A program made the translations under genes and the position numbers. From Micromonospora sp. M71_S20 (GTDB lineage Bacteria; Actinomycetota; Actinomycetes; Mycobacteriales; Micromonosporaceae), in contig NZ_RCCV01000001.1 of NCBI RefSeq assembly GCF_003664255.1, forward strand, positions 2,418,001 to 2,482,000: a DNA stretch of 64,000 nt, given 5' to 3'. The notes beneath the pieces are model-generated. The model was given only the letters and a program-made list of their open reading frames with translations, was not told where the DNA came from and made no database searches. The first letter of the stretch is position 1; each line of letters starts with the position of its first letter. Shown one piece after another: positions 17,336 through 25,517 of the stretch.

Positions 17336-17713
17336 TCAGCGCGCCTTCTTGGTGGCGCGCTTGCGCGGCGGGGTCAGCAGATCGGCGATCGTGGCGATCG
17401 CCGTCGGCACCAGCCGGTAGTACGCCCAGACACCGCGCTTCTCCCGCTCCAGCAAGCCGGCCTCGGTGAGGATACGCAGGTGGTGACTGACCGTCGGCTG
17501 CGAGAGGCCGAGGGGCGCGGTCAGGTCGCACACGCACGCCTCGCCCTCGGGCGCCGACTGGATCAGGCTGAGCAGCCGAAGTCGAGCGGGGTCGGCGAGG
17601 GCCTTGAGGACCCCCGCGAGACGCTCGGCATCGGCACGTTCGATCGGCTCGCCGGCAAGCGGCGAGATCTGAGGCATAGTCATTTCGGCCAACGCAGTTC
17701 CCACGTATTCCAT
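17336..17713 (-). CDS. ArsR-family winged-helix metal sensor/repressor
   Basis: 125 residues. ArsR/SmtB fold: LADPARLRLLSLI, then the recognition helix LSQPTVSHHLRIL and wing GVWAYYRLV. ACVCDL gives the Cys-x-Cys pair used by arsenite and other thiol-metal sensors of the family. Lys/Arg-rich tail PPRKRATKKAR. Start ATG 17713 is likely; internal ATGs 10 and 12 codons in are possible. No arsenic or metal pump gene lies next to it, so its target is not shown; it may regulate itself through the inverted repeat just upstream. Confidence 0.88.
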   Translation of the reverse strand: MEYVGTALAEMTMPQISPLAGEPIERADAERLAGVLKALADPARLRLLSLIQSAPEGEACVCDLTAPLGLSQPTVSHHLRILTEAGLLEREKRGVWAYYRLVPTAIATIADLLTPPRKRATKKAR

Positions 17714-17731
17714 CCTTCCACCAGCAGCATC

Positions 17732-17755
17732 GATCCGCCTGCATATCGGCGGATC
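17732..17755 (-). promoter_or_regulatory. inverted repeat upstream of arsR, candidate operator
   Basis: GATCCGCC-tgcatatc-GGCGGATC, 8-base perfect arms, 19 bases before the arsR start and inside the 57 bases that separate it from pyrE. Position fits autoregulation. The central CATATC is AT-rich. Confidence 0.5.
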
Positions 17756-17770
17756 CGAATCGGCAGACTT

Positions 17771-18310
17771 TTACGCCACAAGGCCGAGGTCAGCCAACGT
17801 ATAGGCCGCTCGATACGGCAATCCGGCGGCTCGCACCGCGTCGCCGGCGCCTCGATCAACAATAACCGCCACACCCACGATCTCGGCCCCGACCTCGCGA
17901 AGGGCCTCGACCGCCGTCAAAACACTTCCCCCGGTGGTGGAGGTGTCCTCCACCGCCAGCACCCGCCGGCCGGCCACGTCCGGCCCTTCGATCCGGCGCT
18001 GTAGACCGTGCGTCTTACCCGCCTTGCGGACCACGAACGCGTCCACCGGGCGATCGGTCCCGGACGCGGCGTGCACCATCGACAGCGCCACCGGGTCGGC
18101 GCCCAGGGTCAGCCCGCCCACCGCGTCGTACTCCCAGTCGGCCGTCAGGTCACGCATCACGCGCCCCACCAACGGAGCGGCCTGGTGATGGAGCGTGACG
18201 CGACGTAGATCGACGTACCAGTCGGCCTCGCGGCCTGAGGAGAGCACCACCCGGCCGTGGACCACCGCCAGGTCAGTGATGAATTTACGCAGGTCGTCGT
18301 GGTCCCCCAT
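17771..18310 (-). CDS. pyrE: orotate phosphoribosyltransferase
   Basis: 179 residues. Converts orotate plus PRPP to OMP in UMP synthesis. The PRPP loop RRVLAVEDTSTTGGSV is intact, and VVLSSGREADWYVDLRRVTL at the N-terminus is the orotate-side region of the family. ATG 18310 fits the family N-terminus (MGDHDDLRKFI). It precedes arsR by 57 bases on the same strand; whether they share a transcript is unclear. Confidence 0.95.
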   Translation of the reverse strand: MGDHDDLRKFITDLAVVHGRVVLSSGREADWYVDLRRVTLHHQAAPLVGRVMRDLTADWEYDAVGGLTLGADPVALSMVHAASGTDRPVDAFVVRKAGKTHGLQRRIEGPDVAGRRVLAVEDTSTTGGSVLTAVEALREVGAEIVGVAVIVDRGAGDAVRAAGLPYRAAYTLADLGLVA

Positions 18311-18479
18311 GCCGATAGAGGGTACTGCTCAAGTCTGAGAGTCGTGTGCGGGGTCCACCGGGATCAGTCCTGGGGGCGACCGGCGGGTGGCGATGCCCGG
18401 CTACGCTGAGCGACCGTTCAGCCGGACAAATCGGACGATCGACGAAGATCGACGGGGCGAGCCGGCCCCGGCCCGTCGG

Positions 18480-19289
18480 TCAGCCGCCGTCGCGGCCGAT
18501 CCGGCCCCGGGTGTCCCGGGACACGGCTTCCAGCAGCCGCCTGGGCGCGTGCCGCAGTCCCGCCACGGCGAGCTTGTACTTCCACGCGGGAACGCTGACC
18601 AGCTTGCCTTTCCGCAGGTCACGCAGGGCCTCGTCGACCACGTCGTCGGCCCGCAGCCACATCCACTCCGGCGTCTTCGACATGTTGATGCCGGCGCGCT
18701 CGTGAAACTCCGTACGCGTGTAGCCGGGGCAGAGCGCCATCACGCGTACGCCGAAGGGCCGGGCGGACTGGCCGACGGACTCGCTGAAGTTGGTGACCCA
18801 CGCCTTGCTGGCGGAGTATGTCGAACCGGGCATGACCACGCCGAACCCCGCCACCGAAGAGACATTTATCACTGCCCCACGGCGCCGCTCGGTCATCGGA
18901 CGCAGGGCCGCGAGGGTCAGCCGCATCACGGCGTGCACGTTGAGCCGCAGCAGCCGCGCCTCGTCCTCGGCGGAGGACCGCAGGAACGGGGTGTTCAGGC
19001 TGATCCCGGCGTTGTTGACAAGCAGCTCGACCGGCGACCCCTCGGCCAGCCGCCCCTCGACCGTCGCGCAACCGTCGTCGGTGGACAGATCGGCCGGGAT
19101 CATCTCGACCTCCCGGCCGTGCCGCCCGGTCAGCTCGGCGGCCGTCGCGGCCAGCCGGGTCGCGTCCCGGGCCACCAGCACCAGGTGCCAGCCGTCGGCG
19201 GCCAGCCGGCGGGCGAAGGCGGCACCGATCCCGGCGGTCGCTCCGGTGATCAGGGCCCGCCGCTCGCTGGCCGGCTGGTCGAGCGTCAC
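18480..19289 (-). CDS. short-chain dehydrogenase/reductase
   Basis: 269 residues. Classical SDR: TGATAGIGAAFARRL binds NAD(P), NNAG follows, then the catalytic Ser, Tyr and Lys in NVSSVAGFG and YSASKAW. The tail after PGYTRTEFHERAG is basic and extended, as in DltE/YqjQ-like reductases. Substrate not predictable. GTG 19289 is preceded by GAGGTAGGA; a longer frame upstream is read-through of the neighbouring gene. It starts 8 bases after the stop of the 4-TM gene, so both lie in one operon. Confidence 0.88.
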   Translation of the reverse strand: MTLDQPASERRALITGATAGIGAAFARRLAADGWHLVLVARDATRLAATAAELTGRHGREVEMIPADLSTDDGCATVEGRLAEGSPVELLVNNAGISLNTPFLRSSAEDEARLLRLNVHAVMRLTLAALRPMTERRRGAVINVSSVAGFGVVMPGSTYSASKAWVTNFSESVGQSARPFGVRVMALCPGYTRTEFHERAGINMSKTPEWMWLRADDVVDEALRDLRKGKLVSVPAWKYKLAVAGLRHAPRRLLEAVSRDTRGRIGRDGG

Positions 19290-19297
19290 GGGCGGTC

Positions 19298-19972
19298 CTA
19301 CCTCGGCGGGTACGGGGGCGCGGGCGGCGCCCCGGGCGGCTGGTGCGGGGGCTGGACGGGTGGCGGCGCGGGCGACGCCGGAGGGTGGTGCGGGGCGGAC
19401 GGCGCGGGCCGCCGACGGAACCAGGCGCTCGCCGCCGGCAGTGCCAGCAGCACGGCTACCACAAGGTAACCGAGCACCTGGCCGACGGAAAGCCCCGCGC
19501 CCAGCGGAATCCACCAGGACGGGTAGGCGTCGGCGAGCAGACCGAGGAGTTCCGCCGTCGCCCGGTCGTCCTCCCCCGATCCCAGCGGGATGGCACGCTG
19601 GCCGACCAGCAACGCGAGCCCGCAGCAACCGGCGATCAGCCCCAGCCCGGAGACCACCCAGGTCGCGGTGCGGGCGCCGTCCCGGCCGGCCCGCAGGCCG
19701 AGGGCGAGACCGCCGAGGAGCAGCCCCGCGAGCAGGCTCACCACCGCCGTCAGCACGGTGGACGCGCCCAGCAGGGTGACCGTCCGGTCGATCTGGTCCG
19801 GGCCCGCCGAAGTGCCCCCGGCGGCGGCGCGGAACCGGTCGACGGTGCCGCCGCGCGTCGCCACACCGGCGGCGGCGTACGCGAGGGCGGCGACCGCCAT
19901 CAGCGCCAGCAGCGCCACGGCCGCCGTGACCACGGCCGGGCGGCGGGCCGGTGCCCGATCGGGGTGCGACAC
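19298..19972 (-). CDS. 4-TM membrane protein with proline-rich tail (paralogue 1)
   Basis: 224 residues. Four hydrophobic helices at about 14-34, 68-90, 102-124 and 148-178, then a cytoplasmic tail rich in Pro (APSAPHHPPASPAPPP and on). No known domain. It resembles the upstream 281-residue protein in the first helix, the ATWVVSGLGLIAGCCGLALL helix and the tail, so they are tandem duplicates. GTG 19972 has GGAGGGAC upstream, and that site is buried in a hairpin (19978-20019). Confidence 0.75.
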   Translation of the reverse strand: MSHPDRAPARRPAVVTAAVALLALMAVAALAYAAAGVATRGGTVDRFRAAAGGTSAGPDQIDRTVTLLGASTVLTAVVSLLAGLLLGGLALGLRAGRDGARTATWVVSGLGLIAGCCGLALLVGQRAIPLGSGEDDRATAELLGLLADAYPSWWIPLGAGLSVGQVLGYLVVAVLLALPAASAWFRRRPAPSAPHHPPASPAPPPVQPPHQPPGAPPAPPYPPR

Positions 19973-19977
19973 GACGA

Positions 19978-20019
19978 GTCCCTCCGGTAGGCGTCGGGTT
20001 GCAACCTACTCGGAGGGAC
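19978..20019 (-). promoter_or_regulatory. hairpin that covers the ribosome site of the 4-TM gene
   Basis: On the minus strand, GTCCCTCCGAGTAGG pairs with CCTACCGGAGGGAC, with a single bulge and a 13-base loop. The second arm holds GGAGGGAC, the ribosome-binding site 6-13 bases before the GTG at 19972. The structure could shut translation until opened, or act as a terminator between the two paralogues. Confidence 0.55.
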
Positions 20020-20044
20020 CGTCGGCGTCGCTGTTATCGACCGG

Positions 20045-20890
20045 TCAACTCACCGGCGGCGGGGTCGGGCCGGGACGGTCCGAACCGGGCTGATCGCCAC
20101 CCGGGTTCGATCCCGGCTGGCCCGGCTGGCCCCCGCCGTACGGCGCGGACGGCGGCTGGTTGCCCGGGGCCGGCGGGTAGCCCGGCTGGTCGGACGACTG
20201 CGGCTGGCCCGGCGTCGGCGGGTACCCCGGCGTGGGCGGGTAGCCGGGCTGGCCGGACTGCGGGTAGCCGGGCTGGCCACCGGACTGCGGGTAGGCCGCA
20301 CCCGGGACCGGCGGCTCCCAGCCCTGCTTCGGCTTGCGGAAGAACTCGTTGGCCTTCGGCAGCGCCAGCAGGATCAGCGCGGCGAGCAGCGCGAGCAGCC
20401 CGATCACGGTGAGCAGCGTGGTTACCGGGGTGAACCAGCCGGGCAGCGCCTCGTCAAGGCGGCGCTGGATCTCCTCCGGGCTCGGCCCGTCGCCGGTCGT
20501 CTGACCGGTGCCCATGCCGCCGCCCACTCCGCTGACCAGGCCGCCGCCCGTGCAGCAGACCATGATGCCGCCGAGCACCCAGGTGGTGATCCGCGACCCG
20601 TTGCTGCCCCGGTTGTTGAACACCCCGAGCACGGCCAGCACGACCGCGATCAGGAGCACGAAGACCGCGCCACCGATGGTGATCATTGTGGTGATGTCGG
20701 CCAGGTTCTGCGTGCCGTTGGCGTCGGTGCCCCGGTACGCGTCGTCGAGCACCTGCGAGATGGTGCCGACGGTGGAGAGCGTGATGATGAGGCCGATCAG
20801 CTGGGTGAGCGCGAACAGCCACAGCAGATACGTGGATATGGTCACCACACCCGGCCGGGTGCGGGCCGGCGTGTTGTGGGAATCGACCAT
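20045..20890 (-). CDS. 4-TM membrane protein with YPQSGQPGYP-type tail (paralogue 2)
   Basis: 281 residues. Four membrane helices at about 13-37, 66-92, 102-125 and 152-178, then a low-complexity tail with repeated Gly-Tyr-Pro units (GQPGYPQSGQPGYPPTPGYP). A Cys pair VCCTGGG sits in helix 3, as in paralogue 1 (GCCGLA). No known domain; function unknown. ATG 20890 follows GGAAGGAG. It is the first gene of an apparent operon with paralogue 1 and the SDR. Confidence 0.75.
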   Translation of the reverse strand: MVDSHNTPARTRPGVVTISTYLLWLFALTQLIGLIITLSTVGTISQVLDDAYRGTDANGTQNLADITTMITIGGAVFVLLIAVVLAVLGVFNNRGSNGSRITTWVLGGIMVCCTGGGLVSGVGGGMGTGQTTGDGPSPEEIQRRLDEALPGWFTPVTTLLTVIGLLALLAALILLALPKANEFFRKPKQGWEPPVPGAAYPQSGGQPGYPQSGQPGYPPTPGYPPTPGQPQSSDQPGYPPAPGNQPPSAPYGGGQPGQPGSNPGGDQPGSDRPGPTPPPVS

Positions 20891-21030
20891 GATTCTCCTT
20901 CCCTAGATCGCGGTCACACCGTATCCAGGTCGGGCCACTCCGGCACGTCAGACGGGCATTGACCCGCCGGGACGGCGGCAATCGCGGGCCGCGGACCTGT
21001 TCACCGGCGGGCTGTGGCCGCCGGGGCGCC

Positions 21031-22599
21031 TCAGTAGCCGCGCCACTCCGCGCGGGCGTACTCCAGCACGCGGGGCTGGAGCAGGGTGGAGGCCGGCACG
21101 TCCACCCGGCGGCGGTCGGCCGGGAAGTTGCCGGCGGCGGTCAGGGTCGCCGCGTCGAGGAAGCGCAGCCCGGGGGCGCCCGGCGGCAGGGCCAGGGCGG
21201 GCGCGGTCGGGCCGGGGGCGGCCAGCAGGAAACCCCAGTCGCCGAAGGACGGCACGTCCACGTGGTACGGCGTGGTGGCGAAGCCCGCCTCGCGCAGCGA
21301 CGCCTCGATGGACCAGTACGACCGGGGCGCGAAGTACGGCGAGCCGGACTGCACCACCAGCCGACCGCCCTCGGCGAGCACCGTCCGCACCAGCGCGTAG
21401 AACTCGACCGTGTAGAGCTTGGCGGTGGCCGTCTCGTCCGGGTCGGGCAGGTCGGCCACGACCGCGTCGAACCGGTCGGCGGCGGTACGCAGCCAGGCGA
21501 ACGCGTCGGCGTGCACCACCCGCACCCGGGGGTCGTCGAGCGCCCCGCCGTTGAGCCGGCGCAGCTGCGGCTCGCTGCGGGCCAGCGCCACCACCGCCGG
21601 GTCCAGGTCCACCACCGTGATCCGCCGGACGTCGGGGTAGCGCAGCAGCTCGCGTACGGCGAGGCCGTCACCGGCGCCCAGCACCAGCACCTCGCCGCGC
21701 GGGCCGTTCAGCACCGGATGCACCAGCGCCTCGTGGTAGCGGTACTCGTCGACCGAGCTGAACTGGAGGTCGCCGTTGAGAAAGAGCCGCAGGTCGGTGC
21801 CGGCGCGGCCGGTCTCGGCCACCGAGCGGGTGAGCACGATCTCCTGGTACCGGCTGCGCTCGGCGTGCACCACCGGGTCCCGGTAGAGCTGCTGGCGGGC
21901 GGTCAGCTCGAAGTCGTGCGCGGTCACCCACGCGTACCCGAGGCTGACGAAGACCACGACGCTGCCGGCGCCGAGCGCGACGCGGGCCCGGCGGCTCAGC
22001 TCCCGCCGGAAGACCGTGCAGACCAGGGCGAGCCCGGCGACGGCGTTCACGGCGCCGACCACCAGCGCCCCCTTGAGCTGGCCGAAGACCGGCAGCAGCA
22101 GGAACGGGAAGGCCAGCCCGCCGAGCAGCGCGCCGACGTAGTCGGCGGCGAACAGGTCCGCCACCGCGCTGCCGGCGGCCTGCTCCCGGATGCGTTGCAG
22201 CAGCACCATCAGCAGCGGGATCTCCGCGCCGATCAGCAGGCCGAGCACGAAGGCGGTGCCGATCAGCGCCGGGCCGTAGAGGTCCAGCCACGCGAAGGCC
22301 GCGTAGAGACCGAGCACGGAGAGGCCGCCGAGCAGGGCCAGGGCCAGCTCGATCGCGGCGAACGCGGCGGCGGCCCGCGGCTGCAACGGCTTGGCGGCGA
22401 GCGCGCCGACGCCCATCGCGAACACCATCACGCCGAGCACGATCGACGCCTGCCCGACCGTGTCCCCGATCAGGTAGCTGCCCAGGGCGACCAGGGCCAG
22501 CTCGTAGACCAGGCCGCAGGCGGCGCAGACGAAGACCGCGACGAGCACCGCCGCGCGGGACAGCCGCCACCGCGCGGGTGCCGGCGCCTCGACGGTCAC
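21031..22599 (-). CDS. speE: membrane spermidine synthase-like protein
   Basis: 522 residues: eight-helix membrane half (about 15-225) followed by a spermidine-synthase methyltransferase-like fold. Visible: DEYRYHEALVHP, VLVLGAGDG, VVDLDPAVVALAR and the active-site loop VVADLPDPDETATAKLY, where typical soluble enzymes have D-S-T-D-P-x-G-P. Same length and design as M. tuberculosis Rv2601. Aminopropyl transfer is by family only; the altered loop leaves substrate open. GTG 22599 overlaps the preceding stop as GTGA, so it is the last gene of the DUF4178-DUF350 operon. Confidence 0.85.
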   Translation of the reverse strand: MTVEAPAPARWRLSRAAVLVAVFVCAACGLVYELALVALGSYLIGDTVGQASIVLGVMVFAMGVGALAAKPLQPRAAAAFAAIELALALLGGLSVLGLYAAFAWLDLYGPALIGTAFVLGLLIGAEIPLLMVLLQRIREQAAGSAVADLFAADYVGALLGGLAFPFLLLPVFGQLKGALVVGAVNAVAGLALVCTVFRRELSRRARVALGAGSVVVFVSLGYAWVTAHDFELTARQQLYRDPVVHAERSRYQEIVLTRSVAETGRAGTDLRLFLNGDLQFSSVDEYRYHEALVHPVLNGPRGEVLVLGAGDGLAVRELLRYPDVRRITVVDLDPAVVALARSEPQLRRLNGGALDDPRVRVVHADAFAWLRTAADRFDAVVADLPDPDETATAKLYTVEFYALVRTVLAEGGRLVVQSGSPYFAPRSYWSIEASLREAGFATTPYHVDVPSFGDWGFLLAAPGPTAPALALPPGAPGLRFLDAATLTAAGNFPADRRRVDVPASTLLQPRVLEYARAEWRGY

Positions 22600-23396
22600 C
22601 GACCCTCCGGCGTACGCCCGGCGGCCCGGACGTCCCTCGTCCGCCCCTGCCCTCCGGCCTCCTTGCGGCGCTGGCGGCCGCGCTGCCAGAAGCCGGCGGC
22701 GAAGAGCAGCGCGGTGAACAGCAGCAGGCCGACCGCGGCGAGCAGGTAGCCCCAGCGGTCACGCCAGAGGTCGCTACCGGCGTCCGGCAGCGGCGGCGCG
22801 TCGGCCGTCGCGGCTGCCGGGGTCGGCGCCGGCTCCACCACACCCGCCTCGGCGGCGAGCAACGGCAGCGAGACGGCGGCGCGGGTGACGGCCCAGCCGG
22901 GCTCGTCGACGAAGGCGTCCTCGGTCAGCCCGAGCCGTTCCAGCCCGCTCTCCATCCGCAGGCGGGCGGTGGCGGAGACGTCGTCGGAGGCTTCCACCGT
23001 GACGCGGGCGAAGTCGTTGCTCTCGCTGCTCTCCGACGTGTAGGCGACCCGGGCGACCACCTGCACCCAGCGCGGGCAGGCGGCGTTCTCCTCGACCGCG
23101 ATCCCGTCGCCGAGGTTCGACCCGACGCTGAGGTCGGTGTACTTGTAGAAGTCCCGGAGCACCCAGCCGTAGCAGATGCCCTGGCTGGCGCTGGAGCGCT
23201 GGAGGATCGGCACGGTGTCGCCACGTTCCTGCGAGGTCGGCGGCAACACGTCGTCCCCGCCCCCGTTGCGGTTGACCACGCCGATGCCCACGCAGCACAG
23301 GACCATCACACCGATGACCACCCAGACGATCCAGGTGCCCTGGTTCGCGTTCGCGACCGCCGCCTGCTGCCCGCCGGGCTTCTTCGCCGTCGCCAT
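22596..23396 (-). CDS. two-TM hypothetical protein in the speE/DUF350 operon
   Basis: 266 residues. Membrane helix at about 21-42, an extracytoplasmic domain of about 150 residues with three Cys (one in GICYGWVLRDFYKYTD, one in AACPRWVQV), a Pro/Ala linker, a second helix about 214-236 and a basic tail. No family recognised. It is the extra gene between DUF350 and speE compared with the M. tuberculosis operon. ATG 23396 overlaps the DUF350 stop (TGATG); a TTG one codon upstream is unlikely. Confidence 0.75.
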   Translation of the reverse strand: MATAKKPGGQQAAVANANQGTWIVWVVIGVMVLCCVGIGVVNRNGGGDDVLPPTSQERGDTVPILQRSSASQGICYGWVLRDFYKYTDLSVGSNLGDGIAVEENAACPRWVQVVARVAYTSESSESNDFARVTVEASDDVSATARLRMESGLERLGLTEDAFVDEPGWAVTRAAVSLPLLAAEAGVVEPAPTPAAATADAPPLPDAGSDLWRDRWGYLLAAVGLLLFTALLFAAGFWQRGRQRRKEAGGQGRTRDVRAAGRTPEGR

Positions 23397-23818
23397 CAAC
23401 TGATCGCGGCGGCGATGATCGCGCCGGTGGCGAGGTGCACGACGGCGGAGACCCAGACCGCCGGGTGCGGCTGCTGGTCGACCAGGATCTCGCCGAGCTT
23501 GCCCGGCGTGGCGACGTCGAGCAGCACGAAGGCCGCCGCCATGATCACCAGGCCGAGGATCCCGTAGGCGGACGCGCCGACGATGCCGAGCACGAAGTCG
23601 TCGTCGCTGGCGGCGATCGCGGCGACCACGATGACGCCGACGCCGGCCAGGTTGGAGGCGAGCAGCAGCGCCGCGTTGCGGTTGCGCTCGGTCCAGATCA
23701 GCTGGTTGAGCCGGCCGGGGGTGGCGAGGTCCACCAGGACGTAGCCGATGCCCATCAGCAGGACGCCGACCGCCCCGTAGGCGAGGGTGACCAGCAGATC
23801 GGTGACGAGGGTCTGCAC
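23396..23818 (-). CDS. DUF350 (YjfL-type) membrane protein
   Basis: 140 residues, four helices in two similar halves: LLMGIGYVLVDLATPGRLNQLIWTE and its echo IMAAAFVLLDVATPGKLGEIL. The repeated D-x-A-T-P-G is the DUF350 signature. Role unknown; the family co-occurs with spermidine-synthase-like and DUF4178/DUF2617 proteins. GTG 23818 is chosen because the family begins there and it leaves the preceding gene free; a start 75 bases upstream would overlap that gene. Confidence 0.85.
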   Translation of the reverse strand: MQTLVTDLLVTLAYGAVGVLLMGIGYVLVDLATPGRLNQLIWTERNRNAALLLASNLAGVGVIVVAAIAASDDDFVLGIVGASAYGILGLVIMAAAFVLLDVATPGKLGEILVDQQPHPAVWVSAVVHLATGAIIAAAIS

Positions 23819-23849
23819 AGGAGGCTCCAGGGTGAGGGGGGTCGGTGCG

Positions 23850-24275
23850 TCACTTGCCGCTGCCGGGGCCGCCGCCCCGGACGGTGCTGCCACGGCCCCA
23901 GCCCCAGTGGGAGCCGACCGTGGAGTGGTAGCGGGGGTAGGCGGTGCTCATGCGCTCCAGCAGGATCACCGAGCCGGCGGCGATCGGCAGGATCACCAGC
24001 GAGTCGTCGTCGTAGCGCAGGTAGACGCCGCTGCCGTCGACGTACTGGTCGGCGGGCTGCCACGCGTCGGTGACCTCCTTCGCCACCTGACTCGGCGAGC
24101 GGGGCGAGGTGTAGGCGACGGCGTTGCGGCCGATGTCGTGGCTCGCCGCCCGCTTGTACTTGTCCTCCACGTAACCGCGCGGGGAGAAGCTGCCGTAGAA
24201 GATGGCGAAGGCGGCGACCAGGGCGCCGATGACGGCGAACGCCACCCCCACCACGAACCAGCGTCGGTACGTCAT
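23850..24275 (-). CDS. DUF4247 protein
   Basis: 141 residues. One membrane helix at 5-27, then an outside domain with YVEDKYKRAA, VYLRYDDDSLVILP and YPRYHSTVGSHWGWGRGS, the DUF4247 pattern. Function unknown. ATG 24275 overlaps the DUF2617 stop as ATGA. Third gene of the operon, equivalent to Rv2599. Confidence 0.82.
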   Translation of the reverse strand: MTYRRWFVVGVAFAVIGALVAAFAIFYGSFSPRGYVEDKYKRAASHDIGRNAVAYTSPRSPSQVAKEVTDAWQPADQYVDGSGVYLRYDDDSLVILPIAAGSVILLERMSTAYPRYHSTVGSHWGWGRGSTVRGGGPGSGK

Positions 24276-24778
24276 CGCAGTGCCACCACCGTCTCGGTCA
24301 GGACCAGCTCGTTGGTCTGGGGATACGCGTGCCAGGTGCGCCAGGCGAGGGTGCCGGCCGGCGGGTCGGGGCGGACCGCCAGCGCGGTCACCGCGTCGAC
24401 GTCGCCGGGGAACACGCCCACCAGCGCGTACGGGTCGTCGGCCAGGTCGGCGCGGAGGGCGGCGACCTGCTCGCTCAGCCCCGTGCCGGCGGGCCGCAGC
24501 ACGGTCGCCGTGAAGTGGTAGCCGCTCGCCTCGTCCCGCACCGCCGGCGGCAGCTCGGGCGGGCGGCCGGGCAGGCAGGCGACCGTCTCGGTCAGCGTGG
24601 CGCCGGGCGCGTGCAGGACCACCTGGTGCGAGGCGCCGAGCAGCCGCAGCCGCAGCCGGACGCCGCCGGGCAGGTCGAGGTCGAGCACGTGCAGCGCGGG
24701 CCGCTCGACGTCGTCGAGCGCCAGGCTGAGGTCGGCGGCGCTGGTGTCGACGTACGGGGCGTCGAGGGTGACGAGCAT
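24272..24778 (-). CDS. DUF2617 protein
   Basis: 168 residues, soluble, no cysteine-rich or membrane segment. DUF2617 is shown by VRLRLRLLGASHQVVL and the end LAWRTWHAYPQTNELVLTET. Equivalent to Rv2598. Overlaps DUF4178 upstream (TGATG) and DUF4247 downstream (ATGA), so it is tightly co-translated. Function unknown. Confidence 0.85.
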   Translation of the reverse strand: MLVTLDAPYVDTSAADLSLALDDVERPALHVLDLDLPGGVRLRLRLLGASHQVVLHAPGATLTETVACLPGRPPELPPAVRDEASGYHFTATVLRPAGTGLSEQVAALRADLADDPYALVGVFPGDVDAVTALAVRPDPPAGTLAWRTWHAYPQTNELVLTETVVALR

Positions 24779-25404
24779 CAGCCCACCTCGGACTGCGGGT
24801 AGATCATCACGTCGCCGCGGTGCAGCAGCTCACCGAGCGCCACCTCCCAGCCCGCCTCGCCGTACGCCTCGAAGGAGAGCCGGGCGCCGCCGGGCGCCTG
24901 GTAGTCGTGGTACCGCATGGTGCCGGTCGGGTCGAGCCCGGTGTTGCCCACGGCGGTGAAGCGCGCCTGGCCGGACTCGTTCCAGTTGTAGCGACGGCCG
25001 GCGAAGTCGATCGTCGGCGCGCCCGGGGTGACGGTGGCGCCCTGCTCGGCCCCCCAGAGCACCAGCTCCAGCTCCGGGTCCTCCTCGACGGAGAGCCAGC
25101 GCCGCACGCCGGCGGCGTCGTCGAGCAGGTGCTCGGCCCAGCTCCAGCCGCCCTCGACCAGGCGGATCGAGCCGCGCACCGCGTACGACACGCCCCGGAT
25201 CTCGACGATGTCACCGGGCTTCAGCCGGCGCGGGTCGCCGCGCAGCGCGTCGGCGTCCCGGTCCCGCAGCGGGTCGCCCGGCCCCTTGGCCCGTTGCTGC
25301 GGGCGGGAACGCGTCCGGTTCCAGGCCACCGCGGCCACCACCAGGCCGCCCACCCCGACCAGACAGCCCATCGCCGCCAGCACGAATGCGATCGTCCCGC
25401 TCAT
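24778..25404 (-). CDS. DUF4178 membrane-anchored protein
   Basis: 208 residues. N-terminal helix 4-28, then a basic linker and a DUF4178 domain around PGDIVEIRGVSYAVRG, LDDAAGVRRWLSVEEDPE and TMRYHDYQAPGGARLSFE. Equivalent to Rv2597. First gene of the six-gene operon; ATG 25404 has GGGGAGGTG, whereas an upstream in-frame start lacks one. The promoter should lie in 25405-25660, next to the 23-base tandem repeats. Confidence 0.83.
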   Translation of the reverse strand: MSGTIAFVLAAMGCLVGVGGLVVAAVAWNRTRSRPQQRAKGPGDPLRDRDADALRGDPRRLKPGDIVEIRGVSYAVRGSIRLVEGGWSWAEHLLDDAAGVRRWLSVEEDPELELVLWGAEQGATVTPGAPTIDFAGRRYNWNESGQARFTAVGNTGLDPTGTMRYHDYQAPGGARLSFEAYGEAGWEVALGELLHRGDVMIYPQSEVG

Positions 25405-25489
25405 CCCGACCACCTCCCCAGGTACGTCGGCGAGGACGGTAACAACCCCGCGCACCTGGGGAAACATCCTGTCGGCTGAGTGAGGGAAC

Positions 25490-25517
25490 GGTCACCCGGC
25501 GTACCTCCGCCGGGACC
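25490..25517. promoter_or_regulatory. small hairpin beside the 23-bp repeats
   Basis: GGTCxCCCGGCG pairs with CGCCGGGACC around a 6-base loop, 85 bases upstream of the DUF4178 start. It may end transcription from 26041 or shape the leader of the DUF4178 operon. Confidence 0.4.
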
